This document shows positions 49,922-58,357 of a DNA stretch of 64,000 bases, piece by piece. The stretch is from assembly GCA_016124805.1 (NCBI GenBank), contig WGND01000009.1:180606-244605 (forward strand). Direction: 5' to 3'. The number at the start of each line of letters is the position of its first letter. Positions within the stretch are counted from its first letter, which is position 1. The notes beneath the pieces are model-generated. The model worked only from the letters and a program-made list of their open reading frames with translations, was not told the DNA's origin and searched no databases. Source of the stretch: Hyphomicrobiales bacterium (lineage in GTDB: Bacteria > Pseudomonadota > Alphaproteobacteria > Parvibaculales > Parvibaculaceae). Made by a program: the position numbers and the translations under genes.

Positions 49922-50503
49922 ATGCAAGTTCAGGTTAGCGGCCACCATCTCGATATTGGAGATGCTCTGCGCACCCATGTTACCGAGCGGCTGATCGCCG
50001 CCGTGGCCAAATATTTTGATCGCCCTGTCGATGGCCATGTCACGATTTCCAAACAGGGCCATGAATTTCGGGCGGATTGTGCCGTCCATCTGGCTTCGGG
50101 CATGCATGTCAACACGACGGCGCATGGCACCGAAGTTTATGCCGCTTTTGAAGATGCCGCCGAAAAACTGGAAAAAAGGCTGCGCCGCTACAAGCGCAAG
50201 TTGAAAAACCATAATAACAATAATAAGTCTGCCCTACCGGCTGAAGACGTTCCCTCCTTCGTGATCGAAGCAGGTGACGAGCACAGCGAAGTTGATGAAG
50301 ACGCCCAGCCCGTGATTATCGCGGAAGGGACGACGTCAATTCCCCGGCTCAGCGTCGGCGATGCCGTGATGCGAATGGACTTGAGTGATGCAAATTTCGT
50401 TGTTTTCCGTAACGGCGCGACAGGCAGCCTGAATGTTGTCTATCGCCGTCCGGATGGAAATATCAGCTGGATTGATGCCAGCAACGAACCCAAGAAGGCT
50501 TAG
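49922..50503 (+). CDS. hpf: Ribosome hibernation promoting factor
   Basis: MQVQVSGHHLDIGDALRTHVTERLIAAVAKYFDRPVDGHVTISKQGHEFRADCAVHL; long-form C-domain ADAVMRMDLSDANFVVFRNGATGSLNVVYRRPDGNISWID. Confidence 0.96.
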   Translation: MQVQVSGHHLDIGDALRTHVTERLIAAVAKYFDRPVDGHVTISKQGHEFRADCAVHLASGMHVNTTAHGTEVYAAFEDAAEKLEKRLRRYKRKLKNHNNNNKSALPAEDVPSFVIEAGDEHSEVDEDAQPVIIAEGTTSIPRLSVGDAVMRMDLSDANFVVFRNGATGSLNVVYRRPDGNISWIDASNEPKKA

Positions 50504-50621
50504 TATACTGAAAGCGAACCCGACCATAGCCGGACGCAGGCCGTTGCCCGCGGGGCTTTCCGAGATGTCTCGGAGGAACCCGGCAGCGCATGTCGCGCCC
50601 GTGCAGAACAGGATCCGGAAC

Positions 50622-51086
50622 ATGGAGCTTGAAGATCTGGTGTCTCCTGAAGGTGTGATGGCACATCTGAAGGTCACCTGTAAAAAGCAGGCGCTGCAGG
50701 AGCTTTCCGAACGCGCCGCCGAGGTCACCGGCCTCTCTGAACGCGCCATCTTCGAGACCTTGCTGGAACGCGAGCGTCTTGGGTCGACAGGCGTTGGGCA
50801 GGGCATTGCCATTCCGCATGGCAAGCTGGGCGATCTGACACGGATTTATGGCCTGTTTGCGCGTCTTGATACGCCCATCGAGTTTGATTCAGTCGATGAC
50901 CAGCCGGTCGATCTGATTTTCCTGCTGCTGGCACCGGAAACAGCCGGCGCAGACCATCTCAAGGCTCTGGCCCGCATCTCGCGCCTGTTGCGCAATCCCG
51001 CCGTGGTGGAAAAGCTGCGCGCCAGTGACGATCCGGCGGCCCTTTTCTCGATCCTGACAGAGCCGGTCACAACAAGCGCTGCCTGA
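50622..51086 (+). CDS. ptsN: PTS IIA-like nitrogen regulatory protein PtsN
   Basis: ALQELSERAAEVTGLSERAIFETLLERERLGSTGVGQGIAIPHGKLGDL. Confidence 0.95.
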   Translation: MELEDLVSPEGVMAHLKVTCKKQALQELSERAAEVTGLSERAIFETLLERERLGSTGVGQGIAIPHGKLGDLTRIYGLFARLDTPIEFDSVDDQPVDLIFLLLAPETAGADHLKALARISRLLRNPAVVEKLRASDDPAALFSILTEPVTTSAA

Positions 51087-51104
51087 GCTCCAAGATTTTG
51101 AAAC

Positions 51105-51145
51105 AAAAAAGCCGTGTGGCGCCTCTCAGCACCTCACGGCTTTTT
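51105..51145. terminator. Terminator between convergent ptsN and DUF1150 gene
   Basis: aaaaaaGCCGTGtggcgcctctcagcacctCACGGCttttt. Confidence 0.75.
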
Positions 51146-51175
51146 CATATCTGCCTTGCCTGTGTGTCTCGGCGC

Positions 51176-51475
51176 TTAGTGCACGCTGACCGGATCAAGG
51201 TCATATTGGCGCGCGCCGGCAAAGGCGGTATTGCGATCATCGACAATGGCCATACGCGTGCCATTGGCCGCATGAACGGCATAGAATTTTGTGTCGTCAG
51301 GCAGATCACTCGCCTCGGGCAGGTCATCCCGGATATCGGCCATGAGCACCTCGCGCACATAGACGATATTGGGCATGCCGATAGCAGCAAAATTTTCCGG
51401 CGAGATATCGCGCTCGGCAAGGACGCCCCAGACGGGCGTTGCAGCGCTGTCATGTCCGTTCTTTTCGTTTTGCAT
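51176..51475 (-). CDS. DUF1150 family protein
   Basis: ENFAAIGMPNIVYVREVL motif; next to hsp20 as commonly seen in alphaproteobacteria. Confidence 0.85.
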   Translation of the reverse strand: MQNEKNGHDSAATPVWGVLAERDISPENFAAIGMPNIVYVREVLMADIRDDLPEASDLPDDTKFYAVHAANGTRMAIVDDRNTAFAGARQYDLDPVSVH

Positions 51476-51525
51476 TGTTTACTCCTTTCACAACAGTCCC
51501 CAACATGGGCAACTGCCGCCACCAC

Positions 51526-52005
51526 TCAACCGGTTTGTTTGACGCGACCGGCCGATTCGTTCGAAGCGCCTTGGCGCTGATTGTTCAACGTCCCGTCGAC
51601 AATGTCGATGGTGCGTATCTGACGTGTGGGTACCGGGCGCTTGAGCTCGATCTGGAGCAGGCCCTGCGCCAGTTCCGCGCCACGCACCTCAATGCCGTCT
51701 GCCAGGACAAAAGACCGCTGGAACTGCCGTGCCGCGATGCCACGATGAAGATAGGTTCGCCCTTCCTCGTCGCGCTGGCGACCGATGATCACAAGCTGGT
51801 TGCCCTCGGTCGTGATCTGCAGTTCTTCACGCGCAAACCCGGCAACGGCCAATGTGATGAGAATCGTCTCGCCATCGGGCGAGTCACGTTGCTCGACATT
51901 ATAGGGCGGATAGCCATCCGATGCTTTTGCCACCCGGTCGAGAAGCCGCTCCATCTGCTCAAAACCCAGCAGAAAGGGGCTGTTGAATTGCAAAACGCGT
52001 GTCAT
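51526..52005 (-). CDS. Hsp20 family small heat shock protein
   Basis: YPPYNVEQRDSPDGETILITLAVAGFAREELQITTEGNQLVIIGRQ; start MTRVLQFNS. Confidence 0.95.
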   Translation of the reverse strand: MTRVLQFNSPFLLGFEQMERLLDRVAKASDGYPPYNVEQRDSPDGETILITLAVAGFAREELQITTEGNQLVIIGRQRDEEGRTYLHRGIAARQFQRSFVLADGIEVRGAELAQGLLQIELKRPVPTRQIRTIDIVDGTLNNQRQGASNESAGRVKQTG

Positions 52006-52224
52006 GTTCCAAAGTCCTCGCTGAAGCGACTTTGCCACCATCCCGATGAACGCAGGATGGACGACGGCCCTTATGGCACCGCACAAAATATGTGGGCCTT
52101 CGCCCGGCCAGTTGCAAGCTTATGACATGGACAAAAGTTGCGCCTTACGAGGGAAGACGGGGCCCTGCCCATCTCATGTGTCATATCCCAATGAAATCAA
52201 TGACTTGTCTTCCGGCGCCGAAAC

Positions 52225-52255
52225 AAAAAGGCCCCGCCACTGCGGTGGCGAGGCC
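52225..52255 (-). terminator. Terminator downstream of phasin gene
   Basis: Minus-strand GGCCTCGCCAccgcagTGGCGGGGCCtttttgttt. Confidence 0.8.
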
Positions 52256-52284
52256 CTTCAAACCCGGCTTTTGGCCGTTTTGGC

Positions 52285-52716
52285 TTATTTGCGAAGGCTG
52301 GAAAGCGCGTCAGACAGGCGATCGGAAATCGGCGCCACGAGATGGCGCACGGATTCACCGGCAATCTTGTTGATTTCGCGCGTGGCAGCGACATTGCGCT
52401 TCAGCGTGGAGCGCACCAGAACGCTCTGGAGCTCGATGGCCTTGCGCAGGTTGCCGGATTTCACAACGGCACGGGCCGCTTCCACGGTTTCTTCGAAATT
52501 GGTACGGGCAAGCTCGGTGAGGATCTTTGTGATCACCTCAATCTGCTTGGCCTGCTCTGTCTTTGCAGCGCGCTTGGGCGCGGCTTTCTTTGCGGCAGGC
52601 TTTTTGGCGGCGGTTTTCTTGGCAGCAGGCTTCTTCGCGGCCGGCTTTTTGGCAGCCGCCGGTTTTGCCTTGGCGGCGCGTGGTTTGGTTGTCTTTGCAG
52701 TCGTTGTTTCAGCCAT
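52285..52716 (-). CDS. Phasin-family protein with N-terminal histone H1-like Ala/Lys/Pro tail
   Basis: MAETTTAKTTKPRAAKAKPAAAKKPAAKKPAAKKTAAKKPAAKKAAPKRAAK followed by helical phasin-like domain; downstream of phaC-phaZ. Confidence 0.75.
   Translation of the reverse strand: MAETTTAKTTKPRAAKAKPAAAKKPAAKKPAAKKTAAKKPAAKKAAPKRAAKTEQAKQIEVITKILTELARTNFEETVEAARAVVKSGNLRKAIELQSVLVRSTLKRNVAATREINKIAGESVRHLVAPISDRLSDALSSLRK
52562..52683 (-). repeat. In-frame degenerate repeats encoding (P)AAKK units
   Basis: Repeated AAKKP/AAKKT/AAKKA codon blocks in the phasin N-tail. Confidence 0.8.
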
Positions 52717-52870
52717 TTGGATCTCCATCCTCAAGGGTTCCGCCATCCGTGAGGATGGTCATGCGCCGTTTCAACAGAGATTTTTGTGCAGCGCACAATG
52801 CAGATATGTGTCATTGCCGCGAATGTCAAATAAATTTGTGCGCCGCACCATTTTTCATAACCCGCCGCGC

Positions 52871-53695
52871 CTATGCCTCGGCGAGGAAGTCCCGGATCAT
52901 GGGCACAACAATATCGGTGCGCGAAACCAGAAAGAGATGCCCGCCATGAACCACCTCAAGCCGTGAGTTCCGGATCAATTTGTTGAGAAAACGGGCATTT
53001 ATGACCGGCACGATCTGGTCATTATCGCCTGCCAGAATGAGTGTCGGCACCTTCATGAAGGGCAGAAAGGGCACGCTGGTCCAGCCGGCTGCGGCCAGCA
53101 ACTGATACATATAGCCGCGCATGGTGGGCGCCTTGAGACGGGAGGCATGACCGCCGCCGCTTTCGCGCTCATCGCCATAGAGGCTCTCAAAATGATGAAG
53201 CAGATAGTCCGGGTCCATATAGCGACGGGGATGGGCCAGTTTCATCAGCGCGGCGGGTGCACCCGGCACCATGACAACGCCTGCCGAGGTGGCGGCAAGG
53301 ATCAGCTTGCGGGTGCGGCTGGCATATTGGAAGGCAAATTGCTGCGCCATGGCCCCACCCCATGAGACGCCCATGACATCGACTTCGGGATAGCCGAGCT
53401 CGTCGAGAATGCGCGACACCATGCGGGCAAGCTGCCAGGGCCGGTAGGGCAGATTGGCCGGCCCCGAGCCGCCAACACCGGGCACATCAAAAGCGATAAT
53501 ATCGCGATCACCCATGGCTTCGGCGAAAGGGGCGACCAGTTCCAGATTGGCGCCGATGCCGTTGAAAAGCAACAAGGGGACATTGTCGCTGTTGTTCTCC
53601 CAGACAGCGGTGCGCAGAAGATAGCCCCCCGTCTTGATATGGCGGATCGTTGGCGCATCACTCGGGTCCGCCTTCATCTTGCGGGCAGCTTCCAT
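52871..53695 (-). CDS. phaZ: Intracellular poly(3-hydroxyalkanoate) depolymerase-like alpha/beta hydrolase
   Basis: PLLLFNGIGANLELVAPFAEAMGDRDIIAFDVPGVGGS; MGVSWGGAMAQQFAF; 14 bp downstream of phaC. Confidence 0.85.
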   Translation of the reverse strand: MEAARKMKADPSDAPTIRHIKTGGYLLRTAVWENNSDNVPLLLFNGIGANLELVAPFAEAMGDRDIIAFDVPGVGGSGPANLPYRPWQLARMVSRILDELGYPEVDVMGVSWGGAMAQQFAFQYASRTRKLILAATSAGVVMVPGAPAALMKLAHPRRYMDPDYLLHHFESLYGDERESGGGHASRLKAPTMRGYMYQLLAAAGWTSVPFLPFMKVPTLILAGDNDQIVPVINARFLNKLIRNSRLEVVHGGHLFLVSRTDIVVPMIRDFLAEA

Positions 53696-53709
53696 AATCT
53701 TCCTCTTAC

Positions 53710-55389
53710 TCAACCGTGGATATAAGTGCCGGGCGCGGCCTCCATGGGCGGATATTTTTTCGAACCCAGTTTGGCCGGGGCTTTTTTCAGCTCGCCTGAG
53801 CGCGTGCTCAGCCAGTCTGACCAGCGATCCCACCAGGATCCCGCAACCTCATGGGCCGTTGCAGCCCACTCCTCCGCGGTTTCCGGCAGGTTCTCATTGG
53901 CGAAAAATTTCGCCTTGGGATTGCCGGGCGGGTTCAGGATAGCCTGAATATGTCCGCTGTTGGAGAGAACAAATTCCTTTTTGCCCCCCAGCATGCCGAC
54001 CGTGCGATAGCAGGCCTTCCAGGGGGTGATGTGATCGGTGACGCCGCCGACGATAAAGGCATCAACCGTGACATTGCCCAGATCCAGCATTTCACCCATG
54101 AATTCTTTGGTACCGGGATTGGCAAAAGGCTGATCCTCATAAAGCGCCAGATAATCGGAATGAAGGGCGGCACTCAGATTGGTCGAATCATTGTTCCAGA
54201 AGAGCACATCGAAGGCCGGCGGCTGGTTGCCGTGCAGATAATTGTTCACGACATAATTCCAGATCAGATCATTCGGTCTCAGCCAGGCAAAGACGCGCGA
54301 CAGGTCGGAACCGGAAAGAATGCCCTTCTTGGCCGACCTTTTGCGCGCCATCTCAATGCCGCGCTTGGTCACCATCACACCGACATCGCTGTCTTCGGGC
54401 TGGGGATCGAGCACGCAGACCCAGAAGGTGACCGAGTTGATGCGCGTATCCTTCTTGGCCGCCAGATGGCTGAGCAATGAGGCTGTGGTGATGCCGCCCG
54501 AGCAGCCGCCGGAAATATTGATGGATTTGGACTTGGTGATCGACATGACAACGCTGGAAGCATTGATGAGCGCTTCCACATAATCCGCAAGCCCCCAATG
54601 GCTCTGCTCGATTGTGGGATTGAACCAGCTCACCACAAAGACCTGATAGCCCTTGGACTGCAGATAGCGAATGATGCTTTTTTCCGGCGCCAGATCGAGT
54701 ACGTAATATTTGTTGATCTGGGGCGGCACGAAGAGCAGCGGAATGGCGCGCACTTCATCCGTTGTCGAACTATATTGCATCAGCTCGAGCATCTCGTCGC
54801 GGAAAACGACCGCGCCTTCAGAACAGGCGACATTCTCACCCACCTTGAAGGGCTTCTTGTCCACCTGCGAGGGCATGCCGTGATTGTTACGCATATCATC
54901 AAGGACATTGCGCACGCCGTTTACAAGCGACATGCCGCCGGTGTCGATGGCATGCTTGATGGCAGACGGATTGCCGATGATGGTGTTGGTGGGCGCAAGC
55001 GCATCAATGAAAATGTCAGCGACGAGTTTGGCGCGGCCCTGCTCGACGCGATCAAGCTCAAGCGCGTCAATAAAACCATGCACCTCGCTACCCATCGCCA
55101 TCCAGCCCTGCATCAGCCGCATATAGAGCGGGTTCTGCTGCCAGGCCTTGTCGACGAAACGGCGATCCTTGTGCTCGGGCTTCAGCTCGGATTTTCCGGA
55201 AACAATATCGACGACTTCACGGCCAAAGGCGCCCATGTGCTGCATCACCGTGAAGGGGTGGCGAACCGCACCTCCTGCGATTGCACCAAATGCGCTCAAG
55301 AGATCCTCCCGACTAATGCCAACAATGGGGCTCAGTACATTGGGTGTCTCAGCTGCTTCCTGACTAATATCGTCGTTGTTCTTTGCCAT
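53710..55389 (-). CDS. phaC: Polyhydroxyalkanoate synthase, class II-like
   Basis: Lipase-like box SGGCSGG; VGGVTDHITPWKACYRTVGMLGGKKEFVLSNSGHIQAILNPPGNPKAKFF resembles Pseudomonas class II synthases. Confidence 0.92.
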   Translation of the reverse strand: MAKNNDDISQEAAETPNVLSPIVGISREDLLSAFGAIAGGAVRHPFTVMQHMGAFGREVVDIVSGKSELKPEHKDRRFVDKAWQQNPLYMRLMQGWMAMGSEVHGFIDALELDRVEQGRAKLVADIFIDALAPTNTIIGNPSAIKHAIDTGGMSLVNGVRNVLDDMRNNHGMPSQVDKKPFKVGENVACSEGAVVFRDEMLELMQYSSTTDEVRAIPLLFVPPQINKYYVLDLAPEKSIIRYLQSKGYQVFVVSWFNPTIEQSHWGLADYVEALINASSVVMSITKSKSINISGGCSGGITTASLLSHLAAKKDTRINSVTFWVCVLDPQPEDSDVGVMVTKRGIEMARKRSAKKGILSGSDLSRVFAWLRPNDLIWNYVVNNYLHGNQPPAFDVLFWNNDSTNLSAALHSDYLALYEDQPFANPGTKEFMGEMLDLGNVTVDAFIVGGVTDHITPWKACYRTVGMLGGKKEFVLSNSGHIQAILNPPGNPKAKFFANENLPETAEEWAATAHEVAGSWWDRWSDWLSTRSGELKKAPAKLGSKKYPPMEAAPGTYIHG

Positions 55390-55624
55390 TTTTGCCTCCC
55401 CTCAACCGCCATTTTGCGGCTTATGTGAAAGACTAAACCGACCTTGGTGGGGATTGTCACTGAATCGACAAGTCTAAGCGAAAAAGAATCGGACAAAATG
55501 TCAGCCGTCCTGCCAGAATCATCTGATTCATGGATAGATGTTCATTTTTCAAAGGACAGAAAATTGTTCAAATCTCGCTCGAACGCGCTAAAGTTTTGAA
55601 AAATAGACGAGCAGGTTTGAGACC

Positions 55625-56014
55625 GTGATTCCACTCAAAGACCCCATCTTCCGAAATGAAACCCGCGCAAGGGAATATTTCGAAAAGCTGCGCTGGCGCG
55701 ATGGTCGGCAATGTCCTCATTGCGGAGAGGGAGATAAGACGGTTGCCCTGCACGGCCAGAGCCATCGCGAGGGGCTCTATTACTGCAACAACTGCAAGGG
55801 CCAGTTCACGGCCACCGTCGGAACGCCGCTTGAGGGCTCCAAGGTGCCGCTGCATAAATGGCTGCTCGCCCATCGTCTGCTGAATGACGATGCGGAAAAT
55901 ATAAGCGTCAGCAAGATGCATCGCATTGTCGGCGTGTCCTACAAGACAGCCTGGCTCATGGCGCAGCGACTGCAGGCGGCCGCCATTCTCGGCTTCTTCA
56001 CCGAATTCCTCTGA
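55625..56014 (+). CDS. Stand-alone IS1595-type transposase zinc-ribbon plus HTH protein, no DDE domain
   Basis: CPHCGEGDKTVALHGQSHREGLYYCNNCKGQFTATVGTPLEGSKVPLHKWLLA...ISVSKMHRIVGVSYKTAWLMAQRLQ then stop. Confidence 0.8.
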   Translation: MIPLKDPIFRNETRAREYFEKLRWRDGRQCPHCGEGDKTVALHGQSHREGLYYCNNCKGQFTATVGTPLEGSKVPLHKWLLAHRLLNDDAENISVSKMHRIVGVSYKTAWLMAQRLQAAAILGFFTEFL

Positions 56015-56050
56015 GCCCTTTCTTCTTTTGCTTTTCAGATCGGATGCCGC

Positions 56051-56839
56051 ATGAGCCAGCTCGAGTTCAACGAGGCGCGGGCCAAGGCGCTCGAAGCCAT
56101 GTATATGGCGCCGGATATTGTTGCCCAGCGCAGCCGCACACTGGAGATGCTGGCGGTGCGACCCGGCGAACGCATTCTTGATATCGGCATCGGTCCCGGC
56201 CTGCTGGCCGATGACATTGCCCGTCTTGTCGGTCCCGATGGCCATCTGGCCGGTATTGATGCCTCCCCCGCCATGATCAAGATGGCGCGGACACGCCTTG
56301 CCGCCATGCCACATGCCGAAGCCAAGACCGGTGATGCGACATCACTCGACTATGAGGACGGGTTCTTTGACGCCGCCGTCTCAACTCAAGTCTATGAATA
56401 TGTGTCCGACATGCCAAAAGCGCTGGCAGAGCTGCATCGCGTGCTGCGGCCCGGCGGGCGGACACTTATTCTGGACACAGACTGGCGCAGCCTTGTGTGG
56501 CATTCCTCCGATGAAGCCCGCATGAGCCGTGTGCTGAACTGTTGGGATGGCCATCTTGCCGATCCGCATCTGCCGGCCAAGCTTGGCATCCTGCTGCGCC
56601 ATGCCGGTTTTCACATGGCGCGAGTCGAAATCCTGCCGATGTTCTCGCCTTTCTGGCAACCGGTGAGCTATGCGGCGGGCATCATGAAGTCCATTCATGC
56701 CTATGCGCAGGAACATGGTGAAAAACATGGGCTCGCCGCTGAAGAAGTGCAGGCCTGGTATGATGATCAATTGCGGCTGATCGAGCGCGGGCACTTCTTT
56801 TTCAGCGTTAACCGCTATGCCTTTATCGCCATGCGCTGA
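56051..56839 (+). CDS. Class I SAM-dependent methyltransferase
   Basis: ILDIGIGPGLLADDIARLVGPDGHLAGIDASPAMIKMA. Confidence 0.93.
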   Translation: MSQLEFNEARAKALEAMYMAPDIVAQRSRTLEMLAVRPGERILDIGIGPGLLADDIARLVGPDGHLAGIDASPAMIKMARTRLAAMPHAEAKTGDATSLDYEDGFFDAAVSTQVYEYVSDMPKALAELHRVLRPGGRTLILDTDWRSLVWHSSDEARMSRVLNCWDGHLADPHLPAKLGILLRHAGFHMARVEILPMFSPFWQPVSYAAGIMKSIHAYAQEHGEKHGLAAEEVQAWYDDQLRLIERGHFFFSVNRYAFIAMR

Positions 56840-56914
56840 GAGGCACCAAGAGTTCCGTCACCCTGCCGGGCATGCTAGATTTGCCGATATGTTTGACGGG
56901 GCTGTGGGGACCGG

Positions 56915-58357
56915 GTGGTAAAATCAAAATCAGGTAAGGGGCCGTTTGACCTCAATTTTGCCATCAGCCTCATTCTGGCGCTGTGCATCTGGGGGGCGCT
57001 GCGTGACGAAGCCCTCTGGTCAAGTTTTCTGGGGGACGCCGACCGCGAAGCCATCCAGATTGCCTTCAACATGCGCGTCAACAAGACGCTGACGGGCACA
57101 GGGCCCATCCTTTTCCTCAATCTGGATGATTCCGTCTGGCACGGGGAAGACAATGACAGCCCGCCGCTTGCCTATGCGCCGCGCCCCATCATCTACAATC
57201 TCCTCAAGGCGGCCTATGGCACGCCCGGCTTCCCGCGTCCGAAAGTCGTCATCGCCGACTTTGATCTTTTCTGGCGCACGCCTGATGAAGGCCCGGAGGA
57301 ACAGATTGATGCGTTGCTGGAAGCCTGGGGAAAAGATCCCGAGGCGCCGCTACTCATTCTGCAGCGGGAAGTCATGGACGGCGACGGCAGCATCGATATG
57401 CCGGCCGACATACGCTCATCCCCCCGGGAACGCTTTATTCGCGATGCACCGCTGCACAATATTGTCTGGTCGAGCGCGGTTTTCACCGGCGATGAGGTCG
57501 TCGGCGCACGCTATTATGACCATTTTCTGTGCCTGAAATCCGGCGACAAAGCCAGCGTCATCGCCAATACAGCCCTCTATGCGGTTGCCGGTCGCTATGC
57601 CGACACACCCCGACAGGCTGTCGAGCAGGTTGAAGCCGCCATGGTCGGGCCTGCCGAATATTGCCGGAATGGGGGCTCTGTCGAGTTCGAGCTGCAGCTC
57701 ACGGGTCGACCCGGTATCCAGTTCAACGGCCGGGACAGCCTTATCAACTACAGCACCAGACCTCCGGACGGCTTTGATTACACCAGCCCCGACCTGATCG
57801 CGGCGGATATGTTTGTCCTGCCTGCCGCGACAGTCAGCACAGAGATGGTTAGCGGCCTTGCCGCAAATAACGGCATTGTGATTATTGGTTCAGCATCTTT
57901 GACGGCCCGGGACAGACATATGTCCGTCTATGGTGAAATGGGCGGTAGTCTGATCATTGCCAATGCCATTCGCGGATTGGAGGTGGGTGGTGTGGTGCAT
58001 CGGCTTCACTGGTATATCGAAGCATCAATATTGACAATTTTCGTCACTTTAATTGTGCTTGCTTTCTGGTATTGTCGGCGGGCTCGTGATTACATGAAGC
58101 CGCGTTCGGTGCTGCCTTGGTATGCAAAACCCTTTGATATTCCGCTGCACCTGCTGACAAATCCCGTGATTGTGAAACTGTTGATCGGGATATCTGTTTT
58201 TTGGCTTGGGGCAGTCGCGACCTACTACATGCTTGACCATGGCCTATGGATCGGTTTCGCCGCACCTGCTTACGCAGCCGCTCTGAACGAAGCGCGCGAA
58301 GACTTTGAAGAATTGATGGAGAATCTCCGTGAAAAACAAGCTCGTGAAATCAAATAG
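56915..58357 (+). CDS. CHASE2-domain membrane protein lacking a recognisable output domain
   Basis: N-terminal TM, CHASE2-like ILFLNLDDSVWHG / RPKVVIADFDLFW / NGIVIIGSASLTARDRHMSVYGEMGGSLIIANAIRGLEVGG, C-terminal TMs, then charged coiled-coil-like tail NEAREDFEELMENLREKQAREIK. Confidence 0.75.
   Translation: MVKSKSGKGPFDLNFAISLILALCIWGALRDEALWSSFLGDADREAIQIAFNMRVNKTLTGTGPILFLNLDDSVWHGEDNDSPPLAYAPRPIIYNLLKAAYGTPGFPRPKVVIADFDLFWRTPDEGPEEQIDALLEAWGKDPEAPLLILQREVMDGDGSIDMPADIRSSPRERFIRDAPLHNIVWSSAVFTGDEVVGARYYDHFLCLKSGDKASVIANTALYAVAGRYADTPRQAVEQVEAAMVGPAEYCRNGGSVEFELQLTGRPGIQFNGRDSLINYSTRPPDGFDYTSPDLIAADMFVLPAATVSTEMVSGLAANNGIVIIGSASLTARDRHMSVYGEMGGSLIIANAIRGLEVGGVVHRLHWYIEASILTIFVTLIVLAFWYCRRARDYMKPRSVLPWYAKPFDIPLHLLTNPVIVKLLIGISVFWLGAVATYYMLDHGLWIGFAAPAYAAALNEAREDFEELMENLREKQAREIK

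Noticed and set aside
52562-52683. Possible CRISPR or tandem-repeat array
   Set aside because: Repeats are in-frame codons for an Ala/Lys/Pro-rich protein tail, with no spacers
55625-56014. Intact insertion sequence
   Set aside because: No DDE catalytic domain and no terminal inverted repeats seen; called as a stand-alone zinc-ribbon/HTH protein instead
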